Below are positions 1-11,036 of a DNA stretch of 26,274 nt, piece by piece; within the stretch, counting starts at the first letter, position 1, and each line of letters starts with the position of its first letter. A program made the position numbers and the translations under genes. The stretch covers positions 1 through 26,274 of the forward strand of contig JAMQCK010000359.1 of assembly GCA_024196135.1 (NCBI GenBank), given 5' to 3'. The DNA comes from Pleurotus ostreatus/Saccharomyces cerevisiae fusant. Taxonomy: Eukaryota > Opisthokonta. Below the pieces are notes generated by a model that was not told where the DNA came from, did no database searches, and worked only from the letters and a program-made list of their open reading frames with translations.

Positions 1-1399
1 TCCCCCCACTACACGAAGGAGTGCACGAAGACGAACCGCGTGCAGCCGCTTTATGCGGAGCAAGTCTCCGAGCGATACCAGCCCCTCGTCGGCCATGACT
101 CCCCGATAGGAGGGAACTCCTGGTTCCCCTCGTTTGGCATCGGCGGCGACCAGGACGACCCGGCTGAGTACCTGATGCGCACGAGCTCGGAGCACAAGTA
201 CTTCTTCGCCATCAACCTCTACAACTCGTTCGACGTCATCCCGGACCTCTTCGCGACGCTTTTCCGCGTGTCCGCCATCCTCGGGTACCAGAACGTGTTC
301 GTGTCCATCTACGAGAACGGCTCGACGGACCAGACGAAGGCGCTGCTCCGCATCTTCGACGCGCTCACGCGCTCCGTCGGCATGCGCATCGTCATCCGCA
401 CCTCGATGCGCACGCGCGGCGCGTTCAACCACCGCATCGAGTACCTCGCCGAGGTGCGCAACGCCGCGTTCGGCCCGCTGCACGAGCTGCGCGACGCGGA
501 GAACGAGTACTTCGACACGATCATCTTCATGAACGACATCCTCCCCTGCGTCGACGACCTCCTCGAGCTCATCTGGCAGAGCCGGCGCAACAACGCGGGC
601 ATCACGTGCGCCGCGGACTACATGTACCACCAGGAGATGGCCTCGCCGGTCTTCTACGACAACTGGGTCGCGCGCGATATCAACGGGACCGCACTCGAGA
701 ACGCGCCTTTTGAAAACATCTTCCACCACCCGGACAGCTCGCAGCGCTTCCAGCGGCACCTGCCCATCCAGGTACAGAGCTGCTGGAATGGTATCGCTGT
801 CCTTGACCCCGCGCCGTTCTACTCCCCGCCGCACGTCAAGTTCCGCATGGCGCGCATCACCGAGGGCGAGTGCTCTGCCTCCGAGTGCAGTCTCATCTGC
901 AACGACTACTGGAATGCGGGCTATGGGCGCATTATGATGGTCCCGCGCGTGAAGCTCGCGTACGATAGGGTAAGTTGCTTCGTGCGATGGTCGGGCGAGC
1001 GGGCTGGTTGCTGATCGTACGTCCGTCTAGCGCGTCTTCGACATCATCCACCCCGACCGGCGGAACTTGACCGCTATCCGTGGCTACAAGCGCCTTGGCG
1101 GTCTTCCTGATAACCCAAGGACCGACCCGCAGGACCGCTCGTGGTTCGGGCCGCACGACCGCCTCTTCACGGAGGAAGAGAGCGAGCCGCTGAACTTCGT
1201 GCCCGGGCCTGAGTATGGTGAGTTGACCAGCATAGTCCTGATAGTCGTATTGGATGTCTGACACGCTTCAGTCTGGTGCTGGGGCTGGGACGGCGCTGGC
1301 GACCTCGACGGCCCGGATGTCGACCCGATCTGGGAGAGGATGGACAACAGGAGTATCCAGCCTTCCGCGGTAGAAGTACGGCACGACCGTATGTGGTAG
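1..1399 (+). CDS. CAP59/CMT1-like glycosyltransferase (GT69), 5'-truncated by the window edge
   Basis: Three exons are visible: 1-969, 1031-1217 and 1272-1399 (stop TAG 1397-1399). The introns are GTAAGT...TAG and GTGAGT...CAG. The frame is open from base 1, so the true start lies outside the window. The protein shows hallmarks of the cryptococcal alpha-1,3-mannosyltransferase family (Pfam CAP59_mtransfer): VFVSIYENGSTDQTK, where a nucleotide-sugar transferase begins; the acidic stretch IIFMNDILPCVDDLLELI; and a C-terminal WCWGWDGAGDLDG ending near DRMW. Members are Golgi type II membrane proteins that add mannose to polysaccharide or glycan acceptors. The membrane anchor would lie upstream of the window. 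The third exon lies in a different frame from the second and is placed by the family C-terminus and the splice sites. The family call is firm, but the exact donor and acceptor specificity cannot be read from sequence. Confidence 0.88.
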
Positions 1400-2189
1400 G
1401 TCTGCGGAGCGCAGTGGGCCTGCTCTGCAGGCGTCGGGTCTGCAAGTGTGTTCGGGTCTGCGCTGGAGGTGTGACGAAGATGTATCAGCGGCCGGAGGGC
1501 AGCGCCGTGTCTTACGAAGCTCGAGCGCTTTACGGCGGAAGAGGTTATGGTGGCGCGGGCGAGGAAAACGGTAGGGTGGTGCTTATGGCGAACGCAGGTG
1601 GTATGGATATGACGGACGCAGTACTTTTGTGCATAGGCGCAGTCATACTTATTGCCTCTCACCTCTTACTTTTCACCGCCACCCGTCGTGTGGCGGGAAC
1701 GGGTTTGGAAAAGCCGTCCTCTACCGCCACAATCCGCATTACTTTGCACTTGGGCCGTGCTGCATCACGTCTCGCTCTCGTCCCGTACTTACTGCACTTG
1801 CTTTTGGGTGTCAGCTGTTAGTATACTCTACATACGGTCGCGTACTTATTGGATGGTCCTGTATAGCTATATCGGTCGACCTAGAAATGGCATCACGGGG
1901 TGGTGTATTCGTTGTGGGTGACAGTGTGGGTTCCTAACTTGCTGGACGGTCGAAGCGTCTTCGCTGGACTAGTGTCGGACGTGCTGGACGAGTGTCGAGC
2001 GTTGATCGCGTTGGCCTTTGTGTGCGTCCTTCGATCCTCTGTAGTATGGTAAAGCGCGAGATCGCCATTGTGCTAGCTACTAAACCCTCGGTCACTGAAG
2101 GGGTCCTTGCAAAAAAGTTCTCTCTTCCATGACTGTTCCGCAGGACTTGGTCCCGAATGCATCATTGACTACATACAACCTAGGTAGCT
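1400..2189. other. Intergenic stretch without a recognisable gene
   Basis: This is the 3' flank of the glycosyltransferase. The open frames here have no recognisable domain and no splice pattern joining them. I see no tRNA, transposon end or clear promoter before the promoter module that begins near 2190. Confidence 0.5.
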
Positions 2190-2785
2190 ATAGGATCAAC
2201 TACTGACACGCATGCCGAGTACATGCAGGAGGTCCCAAAAATTGCGCGTCCCAAAGGGAGTCGGCCCTTTGTTGCGAGTGGACGCGACGGGTCTGCCTAA
2301 GGCAGCCCCAGCGATGGAATACCCGGCGTACCCAGCAAGCGCCCTTCGATGCGAAGACCGAAGGGTAGGCCAGTGGATCGCCCGCAAGACACGCGATGGT
2401 CGTGGCCGGACACGCCCTACGGGAGAACGCCATTAAATGACCTCACATTGCTTGGCATCAGCGCTGCGTCCTGGCGGGGGAGGACCAAGTGGCAGCGCGA
2501 GCTCAGTATTCCATCGCCTCCTCCGGCCTCGGGCGCGAGTCGAAGACCCGCGCGCGGTGACGGTGATCCAGAGTGGCGTTCCGACAATAAACCTCTCAGG
2601 GTCGCCGAATCCGAACGACAGAGAGCGCACGAGCGCACACCCTCAGCCGCTCTAATTCTTGGGAGGTGTTGTGTAACGGCCGAAAGCCACTCTGGGAGGT
2701 CGAAGGGATGGGGGTTGTGGAAGAGAGAGGGTCGCAGGAGAGCCGCTTTATAAGTGATGTGGCACGTGCTTCGGAGATATCCTCG
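2190..2785 (+). promoter_or_regulatory. FZ promoter module, orphan copy A
   Basis: This is a diverged copy of the module found upstream of FZ1 and FZ2. Shared blocks in order are CCCAAAAATTGCGCGTCCC (from 2234), CTAAGGCAGCCCCAGCG (about 2297-2313), GGCATCAGCGCTGC (about 2455), GCAGCGCGAGCTCAG (about 2492), a pair of TGGGAGGT-like blocks, TATAA at 2749-2753 and CACGTG at 2763-2768. No FZ coding sequence follows; copy B starts about 100 bp downstream. The simplest reading is a tandem duplication or truncated gene copy that kept only its 5' region. Confidence 0.7.
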
Positions 2786-2884
2786 ATCCAGCGCGCATGG
2801 CTATCATTGGTCTCGCGAGGGTAACGTTGAGGTTCTGTATGACCGAGAAAATAAAGTGGGCATTGTCTACATACAGTGGCTAGA

Positions 2885-3520
2885 GCTGACTACTGTGACG
2901 CATGCCGAGAGCATGAATGAATCCCAAAAATTGCGCGTCCCAGGGAGAATCGGCCCCCTGGTATGTGACGACGCGACGAATCTGCCGAAGGCAGCCCCAG
3001 CGATGAGATACCCGGCGTGGCACAGCAGACTTTCTTCGACTCGAGGACCATAGTGGCGGCCCTCGAGAAACGAAGCGGCGGCCTGCGGCTCGCCCGCGGG
3101 AGCGTAAACGTCAGGTAGGACCAGCCCTATGGGAGAACACCTTATGACTTTACAAACCAGGCATCAACGCTGCTGCAAGGCCGGGGACCGCCCACCGGCG
3201 TAGGGACTCGAGAGGACCTAGCAACCGGGGGCGACCAAGCAACAGCGCGAGCTCGGCATCTCATCGCCTCCTCCGGCCTCGAGCGCGGTCGAAGACCAGC
3301 GCTGTGGCGACGGGATCCAGGTGGCCCCTCGACAGTCAACCTCTCAGAGCGACGGCTCCGAGCCGACAGAAGGCACACGAATGCACCTCCTGCCGCTCTA
3401 AACCTTGGGAGGTGTATAGGCCGCCGAGGGACCAGTCTGGGAGGTCGGAGGGGTGGGGGTTGAGGAAGAGAAGGTGGCAGAAGAGCCGCGTTATATATGG
3501 CGGAGACACGTGCTTCGGAG
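2885..3520 (+). promoter_or_regulatory. FZ promoter module, copy B, upstream of FZ1
   Basis: It has the same ordered blocks as copy A: CCCAAAAATTGCGCGTCCC from 2923, CGAAGGCAGCCCCAGCG near 2986, GGCATCAACGCTGC near 3160, CAGCGCGAGCTCGG near 3244, TATATA at 3492-3497 and CACGTG at 3507-3512. The TATA box lies about 240 bp before the FZ1 start codon, close to the spacing for FZ2 (about 265 bp). A palindromic CACGTG about 15 bp after TATA is the canonical site for bHLH-type factors, and its placement is conserved. Promoter function is inferred. Confidence 0.72.
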
Positions 3521-3730
3521 ATCGAGCGGAGATCGCGTGTTGTGCGCTTTGCTGTGCGCGCTCTTTTGTTCTCTTTCATGCTTGTGCATGACTCATATGG
3601 ATCCGAGCCCTGTGACACCCTATTGTTCTGGCTAACAACATTCGTGACCGCGATGGATGGTAGTGAAGTTTCACATGTAACAACGGTTACCCTGTCCTCA
3701 ACCGCCACTTCTACAAACCACTCGGTGTCC

Positions 3731-5417
3731 ATGACTCGACGTTGGAAGGCGAAGCGTGCCCGCCATGCCCAACCCACTACCAACCTTCTCTATAGGCCAC
3801 TATCCTACCGCGATATCTTACCAACGGAGCTGTGGCACACCGCATTTTCCTTCTGCATACCGACTACTCTGTTTGCTGTCCGCAACACTTGCCGTCTATT
3901 CCGCGCCATCGTCGATCGCGAGGATGGAAGATTATTAGCGCACGCACCGCTTCTTCTCCCTCATCCCCCTCCGGACCCACGGTGGTTGCTGCGTATCGTC
4001 AGCCACCCTGGAAAGTGCAAGGCCCTATGCGAGTTCTTTGGCATCACTGACCCGCGAGAAGCGGGACGGTTTGGAAGCGCCACTTACACCAATTTATTGT
4101 TCCGATCCGGGCGATGCAGAGTACGTATACCTTCGCCATCTCTACATTCGACTTCTAACAGGCGATTTGCCCTCATGTAGATCTGCAATATCTGGACACC
4201 AGGTCCGCCCGAATGGATACATAGCAAGCTGTATTTCTGCTCAGTGCGTCAATCCTTCACTTCCTGCCTCCTTGTCAGCTGACCGAAGTGTAGAAACGCT
4301 GCAAGCTGATGTTCTTTCGGTACGCTATCGTTATCCCGTACAATTGAGGAACTGATTAACAGCGTGATTATAGCTCGGAAGTCATATTCCTCCTGCCTCA
4401 GTTCAATTACCTGCCAGCGCAGTCCTCGATGACTAAAGTTGACCGTTACATCGCATCGTGGCTACCTCAGCTCTCCATGTCCTCCGACCTGGAATGGAGG
4501 GACCAGAAGACGCAGGCGGTCTTGGTCAACGACTTGGAAAAAGCACGGGAAGAGTACCAAAACGAGGTGCTATCAGCTCGCGACAATCACGAGCGAGCGC
4601 TGCGGGAGAAAGCGCTGTTCAAGGTAAGGATCCTGCCGTACTCTGATTGACCACGCCATTCACAAATTTTCGTATACCCGTAGCAATACTCGGAACGCTA
4701 CGACTGGGCCCAATCGATGTTCATGGTGAGTCTCGCGGGAACTGCCGCATATCTGTGCATGACTCGCGCCCCTCAGTTTCAATATTACATTGACGAGTGG
4801 ATGAGGGAGATGGACGGGACGAGGTGCGAAGTCGGCGCGTCCAACATCCGCAGGTACGTTATCGTCGACCGAAGTCGTACATACATTGACGAGTATTGTG
4901 CAGATTGCGTAAATACGTCTTGAGGAAGAGTATACCATCGATACGTGCGATGCGCCACCCCGCCGTGCGACGTCCTTTGCGCTCGCGCACTCGTGACCTT
5001 CGCAAGATTTCCCTGTCAAGCTTGAAGAAGGCCGATCTATACAGCGCCGCGAGCAGAAAGCGCCTCTGTACCCACTGCGGCATCTCTGTCTCGAACGCTC
5101 GCTACGAACTCCATGTCATCAAACGGTGAGTCGCTTGCGATGGCCCTGTCTGCACGCTCACACTGACAACGCGTAGTCATCCGGACCAGTTGCCGTACAG
5201 TCGTCTCAACTTCAAGACCGGAAAGGCTGAGTATAGATGCGACCTGTGCGAAGACCTCCCTTTGAAGTGGTACACGGCGTACTCGTTGGAGTGGCATGAC
5301 GAGCATAGGTCGGTCACTTCGTCTCATGCAAACCTCGCGCTGACCATGTATTTCAGACACGGAATTCGTCGCCACTCGGAAGAGGAATGGCATGGCATCG
5401 GTATATGCTTTGAATGA
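3731..5417 (+). CDS. FZ1: F-box-like protein with split CxxC motif and two C2H2 fingers
   Basis: Nine exons are proposed: 3731-4120, 4181-4243, 4294-4319, 4374-4623, 4684-4725, 4777-4853, 4904-5125, 5177-5308 and 5357-5417, giving 420 residues. All introns are GT-AG. The N-terminal basic stretch MTRRWK precedes an F-box-like segment (LPTELWHTAFSFC then LFAVRNTCRLF). A four-cysteine motif follows: GRCRIC, GPP, then FCSKRC. A charged helical region comes next, then two C2H2-type fingers, CTHCG...H-x4-H and CDLCE...H-x3-H. F-box proteins usually act as SCF ubiquitin-ligase substrate adaptors, and the fingers could bind substrate or nucleic acid, but both roles are inferred. The start ATG is chosen because FZ2 begins with the same residues; an in-frame upstream ATG at 3497 lies inside the TATA region. 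The last intron is 48 nt with no stop, so its retention would add 16 residues. Confidence 0.8.
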
Positions 5418-5771
5418 TCTGTACGCTTCGTATCGCGTCCTGGCGACGACGGAGTAGCCCCTTCAATAGATCATACAATGATATCTGAGACCGCGAACGA
5501 TGAGGATTTGATCAGACGATTCACGCGCAAGCATCGATGATGTGTTCCTACTGAGGCAATGGGCGCGAGCGGAGTGAGCGCTTTAGCTCTCTCATGGGAC
5601 AACTTAATATCATACCCGTCGAAATTGTTATGGAGGGAGGGTAGGGACATATGGGAGATCCTCATAAATCACATCATAGGTCGGTCTATCTCATAGGGCA
5701 GTCAGAATATAACAGAGGGCAAGAACAATCTCGGACAAAAAAACAGATAAAAGGCGGTATGGTATGACCGT
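5418..5771. other. Convergent intergenic spacer between FZ1 and FZ3
   Basis: The spacer separates the stop codons of FZ1 (+) and FZ3 (-). It presumably holds both 3' ends. A GCGCGAGCGGAGTGAGCGC stretch near 5570 could fold into a short hairpin. No gene is recognised. Confidence 0.45.
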
Positions 5772-7729
5772 CTAGCGCCGAATCGGGCGAACATTACGAG
5801 CAAATGGCACCCCATGTCTAAAGATGCGTCAGTTGCTATACGACACTTCTTCACAGGGTCAACGTACACTTCTTTCAAGTGCGCGTTCAGGTCCTTTTGC
5901 TTGAGAAAGACCTTTCCTCCGCAGCGCCTGCAGCTGAAGTACATCCCACTGAAGGAATCATTAATATACCATCTGTAGCTCGGGACGGGGATCACTTACG
6001 GGCGAGGGGGCGGCTTGGCATGATTGCGACGCAACTTGGATGCGGAGGCACCGGCGTCCTGATTCGCACCATCGCTCATCGCTGGATGGCCACCGCGCGC
6101 GCGATCGAGGTGAGCAGCGCCGTCGCTCTTGGCAGCAACCGCAGGTTCCTCAGACACGAGAACGCACTGGGACTCAGCCTTGTGTACGAGCTTGGGTTCG
6201 AGCTCGTGCTTCTCGTGCATAGCTGCGCCAGACTTCGCGTTAGTAACCCCCGCCTCGCCTGCCACCCTGTCCATGAACGGGACGAAGCTGCGCGGGAGGG
6301 GATAATGCACAAAGTCCTGCTTGGGATGGGCATATTCCGGATCCCAGGGCGACTTCGGCAGGTCAGGAAGGGGGAAAAGACAGTCCGCCGCGTTTGAGCA
6401 GATAGTGGACACATCGCGCGCATGCGCCTCCAGTACGCGCTGGATGAGAGGATGGTTTGGGTCATAGGGCTGATTCAGGTACTCGGCCCGGTCTTCGATA
6501 CTACAAGTCGGCATGCAAATCAGCGTGTGGCAACGCGCCTGCAGCAGTCAACTCACGTCAGCTGGTTCTCGTTGCGAAGGTACATATCCTTCCTCTCGTT
6601 TGCCACCCTCCAAACAGAGACGAGGCAATATAACTGCGCAAAATAGGGGCCGTATCCGTCAGATGCGCTGGGCCGCAGATAGAAAGAGGACGACTCACCC
6701 ATTTGGTGACCTCATGGTACTTGCGACGGTCCGCGAATATCTGCGAGCGGGCGGCCGTGTGAGTAAATGTTACGGTGTGGAGAGAGAGTACACGCACATT
6801 CGCAAGGCGCACTGCCCCCTCCTTGTCCTCGCTATCTCGGACGATGTCACTGGAGTAACTCCCTTTCCAGCCAACGCTATCCAGCTCCCGTTTGGCGCGC
6901 AAAAGGGTCTTGAGAAGAGTTCTGCAGTTGGTGCTGCGTGCGATGCCGTTCAGGATCTCGATGGGAGGGCGGTCGACGTAGCGTCTATAGTTCATGAGCA
7001 TGTGCGGTTGCCAATCTTCGGCCACTGAAGGTAGCTCGAATTCGAGTATTTGCCGGATGTAGTACATCGGCATCTCATGCGAAGGAAACACCGCCCAGCC
7101 GCTTGACATGTGCTCGCTGGACAGAAGTGAGATCGTGGACACATTGCTGAAGTGGCAAAACGTACGAAAACATATACGAGGAACAGGCCTCCTGTGAATC
7201 GGCGCGTCAGTCAAAGCACACGAACGTGTGGCACACAACGACGCACACTACCGCACAAGCGAACCTTCATGTCACTCGAAGCCGGGGGAAGCACCGACCA
7301 GGTGCCACAAACCTGAGGTCGGCATGAGCATCAAAAAGTTCGGGGTATGGGCTTCAGAAACTCACCGAGCATGGTCCCAGACAAAACATCTTCATCAAGC
7401 AGATTGGATCCCGAAGCTGAGCTGGAAGACACTCCCAGTCTGCCTCGTTGTCTGGTAGAGCGCGCGCGAGACCAGCGTCATGGAAGGCTTCCTCGAGCAT
7501 CTCCCTGCTGATCATCCTGCGAAGGAAGCCTCGAGCGTCGCGCAGGCAGAAGAGGTCGAATACCGAGCAGTGCGATATGATGTTCGCCCATATCTCTTTG
7601 GTGAATGGACTGGCATCAGACACAGTCGCAAGCACCTCATGAGGAGAGCCACTGATCTCGTTGGAAGCGGGGGGAGAGGGCGATCTGACGCGCGGAATCT
7701 TCGCGGGGGGGGGGTCCGGTGTCAGCCAT
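5772..7729 (-). CDS. FZ3: F-box-like/CxxC/C2H2 paralogue with a homopolymer frameshift in exon 1
   Basis: Nine exons on the minus strand: 7366-7729, 7247-7312, 7166-7191, 6798-7116, 6699-6740, 6557-6633, 6000-6500, 5868-5948 and 5772-5817. The F-box-like segment is FTKEIWANIISHCSVFDLF. The cysteine motif is GPC(S/V)CG, then PP, then LCGSEAC, split by introns as in FZ1. Exons 3, 5 and 6 are 26, 42 and 77 nt, the same lengths as in FZ1. Exon 7 encodes a long A/E/K-rich linker. The C-terminal finger CRRCG...H-x4-H is completed only after splicing intron 8. The ATG at 7729-7727 is separated from the F-box frame by a run of ten C (7705-7714 on the + strand); nine would be needed for one open frame. 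No other in-frame ATG precedes the F-box. SCF adaptor function is inferred. Confidence 0.72.
7705..7714 (-). repeat. C10 homopolymer that breaks the FZ3 frame
   Basis: The + strand reads ten G. With ten bases the FZ3 reading frame from ATG hits TGA after about 30 codons. With nine it runs straight into the F-box. The cause could be a sequencing or assembly error, replication slippage, or a genuine null allele. Confidence 0.8.
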
Positions 7730-8289
7730 GATCGACGAAGTGGGTAGCAAAGCGACGGGGTACGATCACCAAGCTCATATAGGGCACACTGGTCGCTCTT
7801 GAATGGTACGTGACCTGGTCTTTGTCGTCAGCGTCGGTCACAAACAATAGGAAAGTCGAACCTGCGGTATATCCCACGCCACATATGGACCTTCGAGTCA
7901 CAAGCAGAACCCAGAACCATCGTCTCGCGCGTTCTTGTAGTCTTACATTGTACCCCCGAGCATAGCCACTTCGATGCGGTCTTTGTGACCGCGAACATCA
8001 GACGGGCGCCGAGGGAATGAGAAGAAGCCGGCAATTAGCTTAAGCACCGCGAAAGAGGGCCAGTCGTACACAGGGACGCGCTCGCTTAGCTGTGGCAAAG
8101 GCTCGTATTTTGCTGGACAACTGATTTCAGGTTTGTGGCATTGTCAGTGAACTAACGGTGTAGAATCCCCGGGTCCGCGTTGAGAGCACTGATCTGTCCC
8201 CCGCGATGGTCGTCCGAAAATATCGACAGATAAGCGCATCAAACTACATGATGGCCTTAAATCTCGTTAGCACGTCGCCACTTTCATCA
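7730..8289. other. Intergenic, upstream of FZ3; no promoter-module copy
   Basis: This stretch holds the FZ3 5' flank and the far 3' side of the esterase pseudogene. The shared promoter blocks found upstream of FZ1 and FZ2 are absent. Open frames here match nothing I recognise. Confidence 0.45.
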
Positions 8290-10351
8290 TAATAAGCTTT
8301 CCAAAAACCGCCCACCTCGTTCTCGCTGGACACTGGGAATGGTCGACGCCCAGCCTGTTCTTCGAATTCATCGTGACGAAGGACAGCCAGTACTCCATGA
8401 CCTGCTCGCTCGACAGCATGGAAGGCTCTGGCGCAGCGTTAATCAGGTTGTGGCACAAGTGTTGCACGTCGACGCCGTGGTCGACTAGGTGGCATTGAGC
8501 GAACTAACAAGCACCTGAGCGTGAGGTATGGACGTACCACCGTATCTGGGATCCGTGCCCTACGACGGCGGGGATCCTCAAGGAGGTAGCCATAGGTCTG
8601 TGCGCCGACCTTGCTCGAGCGGCGCTGGAAACCGGCGCCCCGAGTGGTACAATGACGTCGCCTACTTCGAAATGAATCAGTACGGGAGTCGAGCACCAAT
8701 TATCTGCGCTGTACCCACAGATGGTAGAGACTCGCGAGGCCGTCGTGCTCAAGTCGAAGGTACCGCTGCAAGTGCCGAACGGCGTTCCGAGCGCGGGGTC
8801 GTCAGGGTACAGTACGAGTATCTCGTCGATCATGCTCTTGAGCTCGTCGTCCGTGTGACTGTTTACGGTTGGCGGCAACAGCGTCTCAAGGAGCAGGCGG
8901 ACCAGCGTCTCGTTGCTGATTTGTGTCAGCGCGAACCAGGTACCTGACATCGTCGATCAGCATCGCAGCGGATAAGTATTGCGCAGTCGAAAAGGGACAT
9001 ACCATCATCCAAATGCGCGCCTGCAATCGAGGGCACCTGCGAGTACCCGCCGGCTGCCCAGATATTCAATGGCATGTCAGGGAACAGGCCATTCGCGCCA
9101 TCGAGAGCCGGCCAATAGTTGAACGTCGTCTTCGGCACGACCTGGCGGACGACGTCGACCACAGCTTCTGAGTCGGCGCCGCGGAGGCACTGGCAGTCGA
9201 AAACGGTGCCCGACGTGCTCGCGCACCCCACGGGCGAGGAGAACGAGTTCCAGAAGGGCTGGTTTGCCGACGCAGGCTTTGAAATCGTGGTGCCGGCGTA
9301 GCCCAACATAAAGACGGCGCCGCCGATGTAGGGGCCGAGGGTATTGGTGAGGAAGAGAATCTGAAGGGTAATCACGCCTGCGCATGTGGTGAGACAACGG
9401 CTTCCAAGGAGGAGAAGGGAGTCGAGCGCTTACCTGCGCGGCTAAAATCGCAGTGACCTGGACAAAGAACTTCAGTGGGAAGAAGGCATCGCGACCTCTC
9501 GACTTCACCTTGCTCGTATCTCCCACAAACGCTGCAATGTTGCGATTGACCCAGTCGAAGGCCAAGAGCGCATCGCGCGTGCCGACGTTGAGCATCCATC
9601 TCGTCGCCCTGTGGGAAGCTAAGAAGGTCGAGGCGGTAGCCGAAGCTGACGAGAACAACGGGCGTTCCCTGTGTAGTCTCCTGTGTAGTCGATGAGCGGC
9701 CGAGACGACTCGTATGCGGGAGGGACTTACACGTGCTACGCTTTGCGCCACCATAGGGCCCGAGTCGAATCTCGAAGCAGCTACAAAGTAGAAGCCTCCT
9801 CCGAAAACCCTTGTTAAAAAAGTCGGAAGATGATTCGCTAGCAAGCGTAGCGGAGGCTTACTAGACCGGCTGTGGTTTTGCTCGCTGTAGGGTGTTCTCG
9901 TAAAGGGAGGGATGGGGTGCTCGCCACTGGAAGTACCGCACCAATCCTGATATAACCTGGCGCATAGCACGTATGGTCAGGCACGAACTGCTCCTTGAAA
10001 GGAGAACTGCCAGCCTGAACCCAACGCGCTGACTCGTGACGAGACAAGGTGGGTATCACTGCTGTCCATCGACTGGGGCAGCGTAAATCTCAAGCTCCTG
10101 GCGTCTAAGGTCGACTCATTGAGGGCGTACAACAGGGCGCTGCGAAACGTAGCTAGCCGCGGCTTGACGTATGGTATGCCTGAGTGTGCTTTAAGGCGCG
10201 TCCAGAATCGGGTGATAAGACGTGTTACCTGCAAAGAATTCGATGGTTCCCATTCAGAGAGGTTACTTGAGTCAAAGAGTGTCGTGTCGTTGATGGCGAC
10301 CGACACCCTGAGCGCGAGGCTGCACGTCGCGAGGAGGGCAGACAGCCGCAT
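8290..10351 (-). pseudogene. Type-B carboxylesterase/lipase pseudogene
   Basis: The minus strand begins MRLSALLATCSLALRVSVA, a typical secretion signal. Family landmarks follow in order but in shifting frames: GIPYVKP (usual GIPYAKPP), the oxyanion-hole loop FGGGFYFVAAS, VNRNIAAFVGD (usual W.(Q)RNI..FGGDP), IAGAHLDDGT, YPDDPALGTPFG and near the end MEYWLSFVTMNSKNRLGV. The expected nucleophile elbow G-E-S-A-G after 'GDTSKV' is replaced by unrelated sequence (KSRGRDAFF), so the catalytic serine is missing. Several steps need frame changes that plausible introns do not all explain. The intact family hydrolyses carboxylic esters outside the cell. I read this copy as decayed; a heavily mis-spliced live gene is less likely. 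Confidence 0.72.
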
Positions 10352-11036
10352 TGCTTGGATAAGTAAGTAGTAGAGCAATTAACGAGCGAGTTCAGCATAT
10401 AAGGCTGGGGCCATCATGATGTTGTCCTGCTTCGTCTCGATTCCCAAGGATATACGCCATAGACTTGGGAGGCAAATCACCCTTCGTCGCGATCGGATTT
10501 CAGGCGGGGCGGGCAGTGTTCTGACGTGTACATTTTACGTGTTCAAGGTAGATTTCGGGTATATTCCGAGACAGCAATGCTGTCGAAGGAAGCGTGCAAG
10601 CAAGTTGGATGATGGTCGAGGACAAGCCAGAAATCGCACGGCCTGTTTGGGATGATCACGCGGAAAGCCACGTGGAGTGACGGTTGAACTTGGTCACGTT
10701 GTGTGACCACAAGAGCTAGACGCAGTCCACAGCCGCGAAGCGTGAGCACTGTTGAAGCCGTGTCATAGGACTGCAAAGTGGCGCCATATATCACCCAGCA
10801 CGAGAGCTTCATAGAGATAAAGGAAGCGGCGGGACACCGTGACCATTCCGCCCTTGCCGTTGCGTTTGGTGGTCGACTACATGATACATTGGGTATGGTG
10901 AAGTCCTTGGGGGATGAAATATCTCGTGAATAGTCCGGGCGTATGTAGTAGTGTATAATGCGGATGTCCGTGATATATGAGAAGGAGAGAAAGGGAGATG
11001 TTCCTCGGACGAGTCTAACGATATTGATGCCACGCA
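10352..11036. other. Intergenic between esterase pseudogene start and FZ4 stop
   Basis: This is the upstream flank of the esterase remnant and the 3' flank of FZ4. A 165-codon open frame on the minus strand (10543-11040) has no recognisable motif and overlaps the FZ4 stop region. I see nothing firm here. Confidence 0.4.

Noticed and set aside
1084..1821. Open frames across the glycosyltransferase 3' end on both strands
   Set aside because: They overlap the last exon and 3' flank, show no domain and lack splice support.
2190..3520. Modules A and B as solo LTRs or a pair of LTRs
   Set aside because: No clear TG...CA ends, no target duplication, no retroelement proteins between them, and copies B and C sit at a fixed distance before paralogous start codons. 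Not fully excluded.
3497..3730. Upstream in-frame ATG for FZ1 at 3497
   Set aside because: It lies at the TATA/CACGTG core, and FZ2 starts with the same residues as the downstream ATG at 3731.
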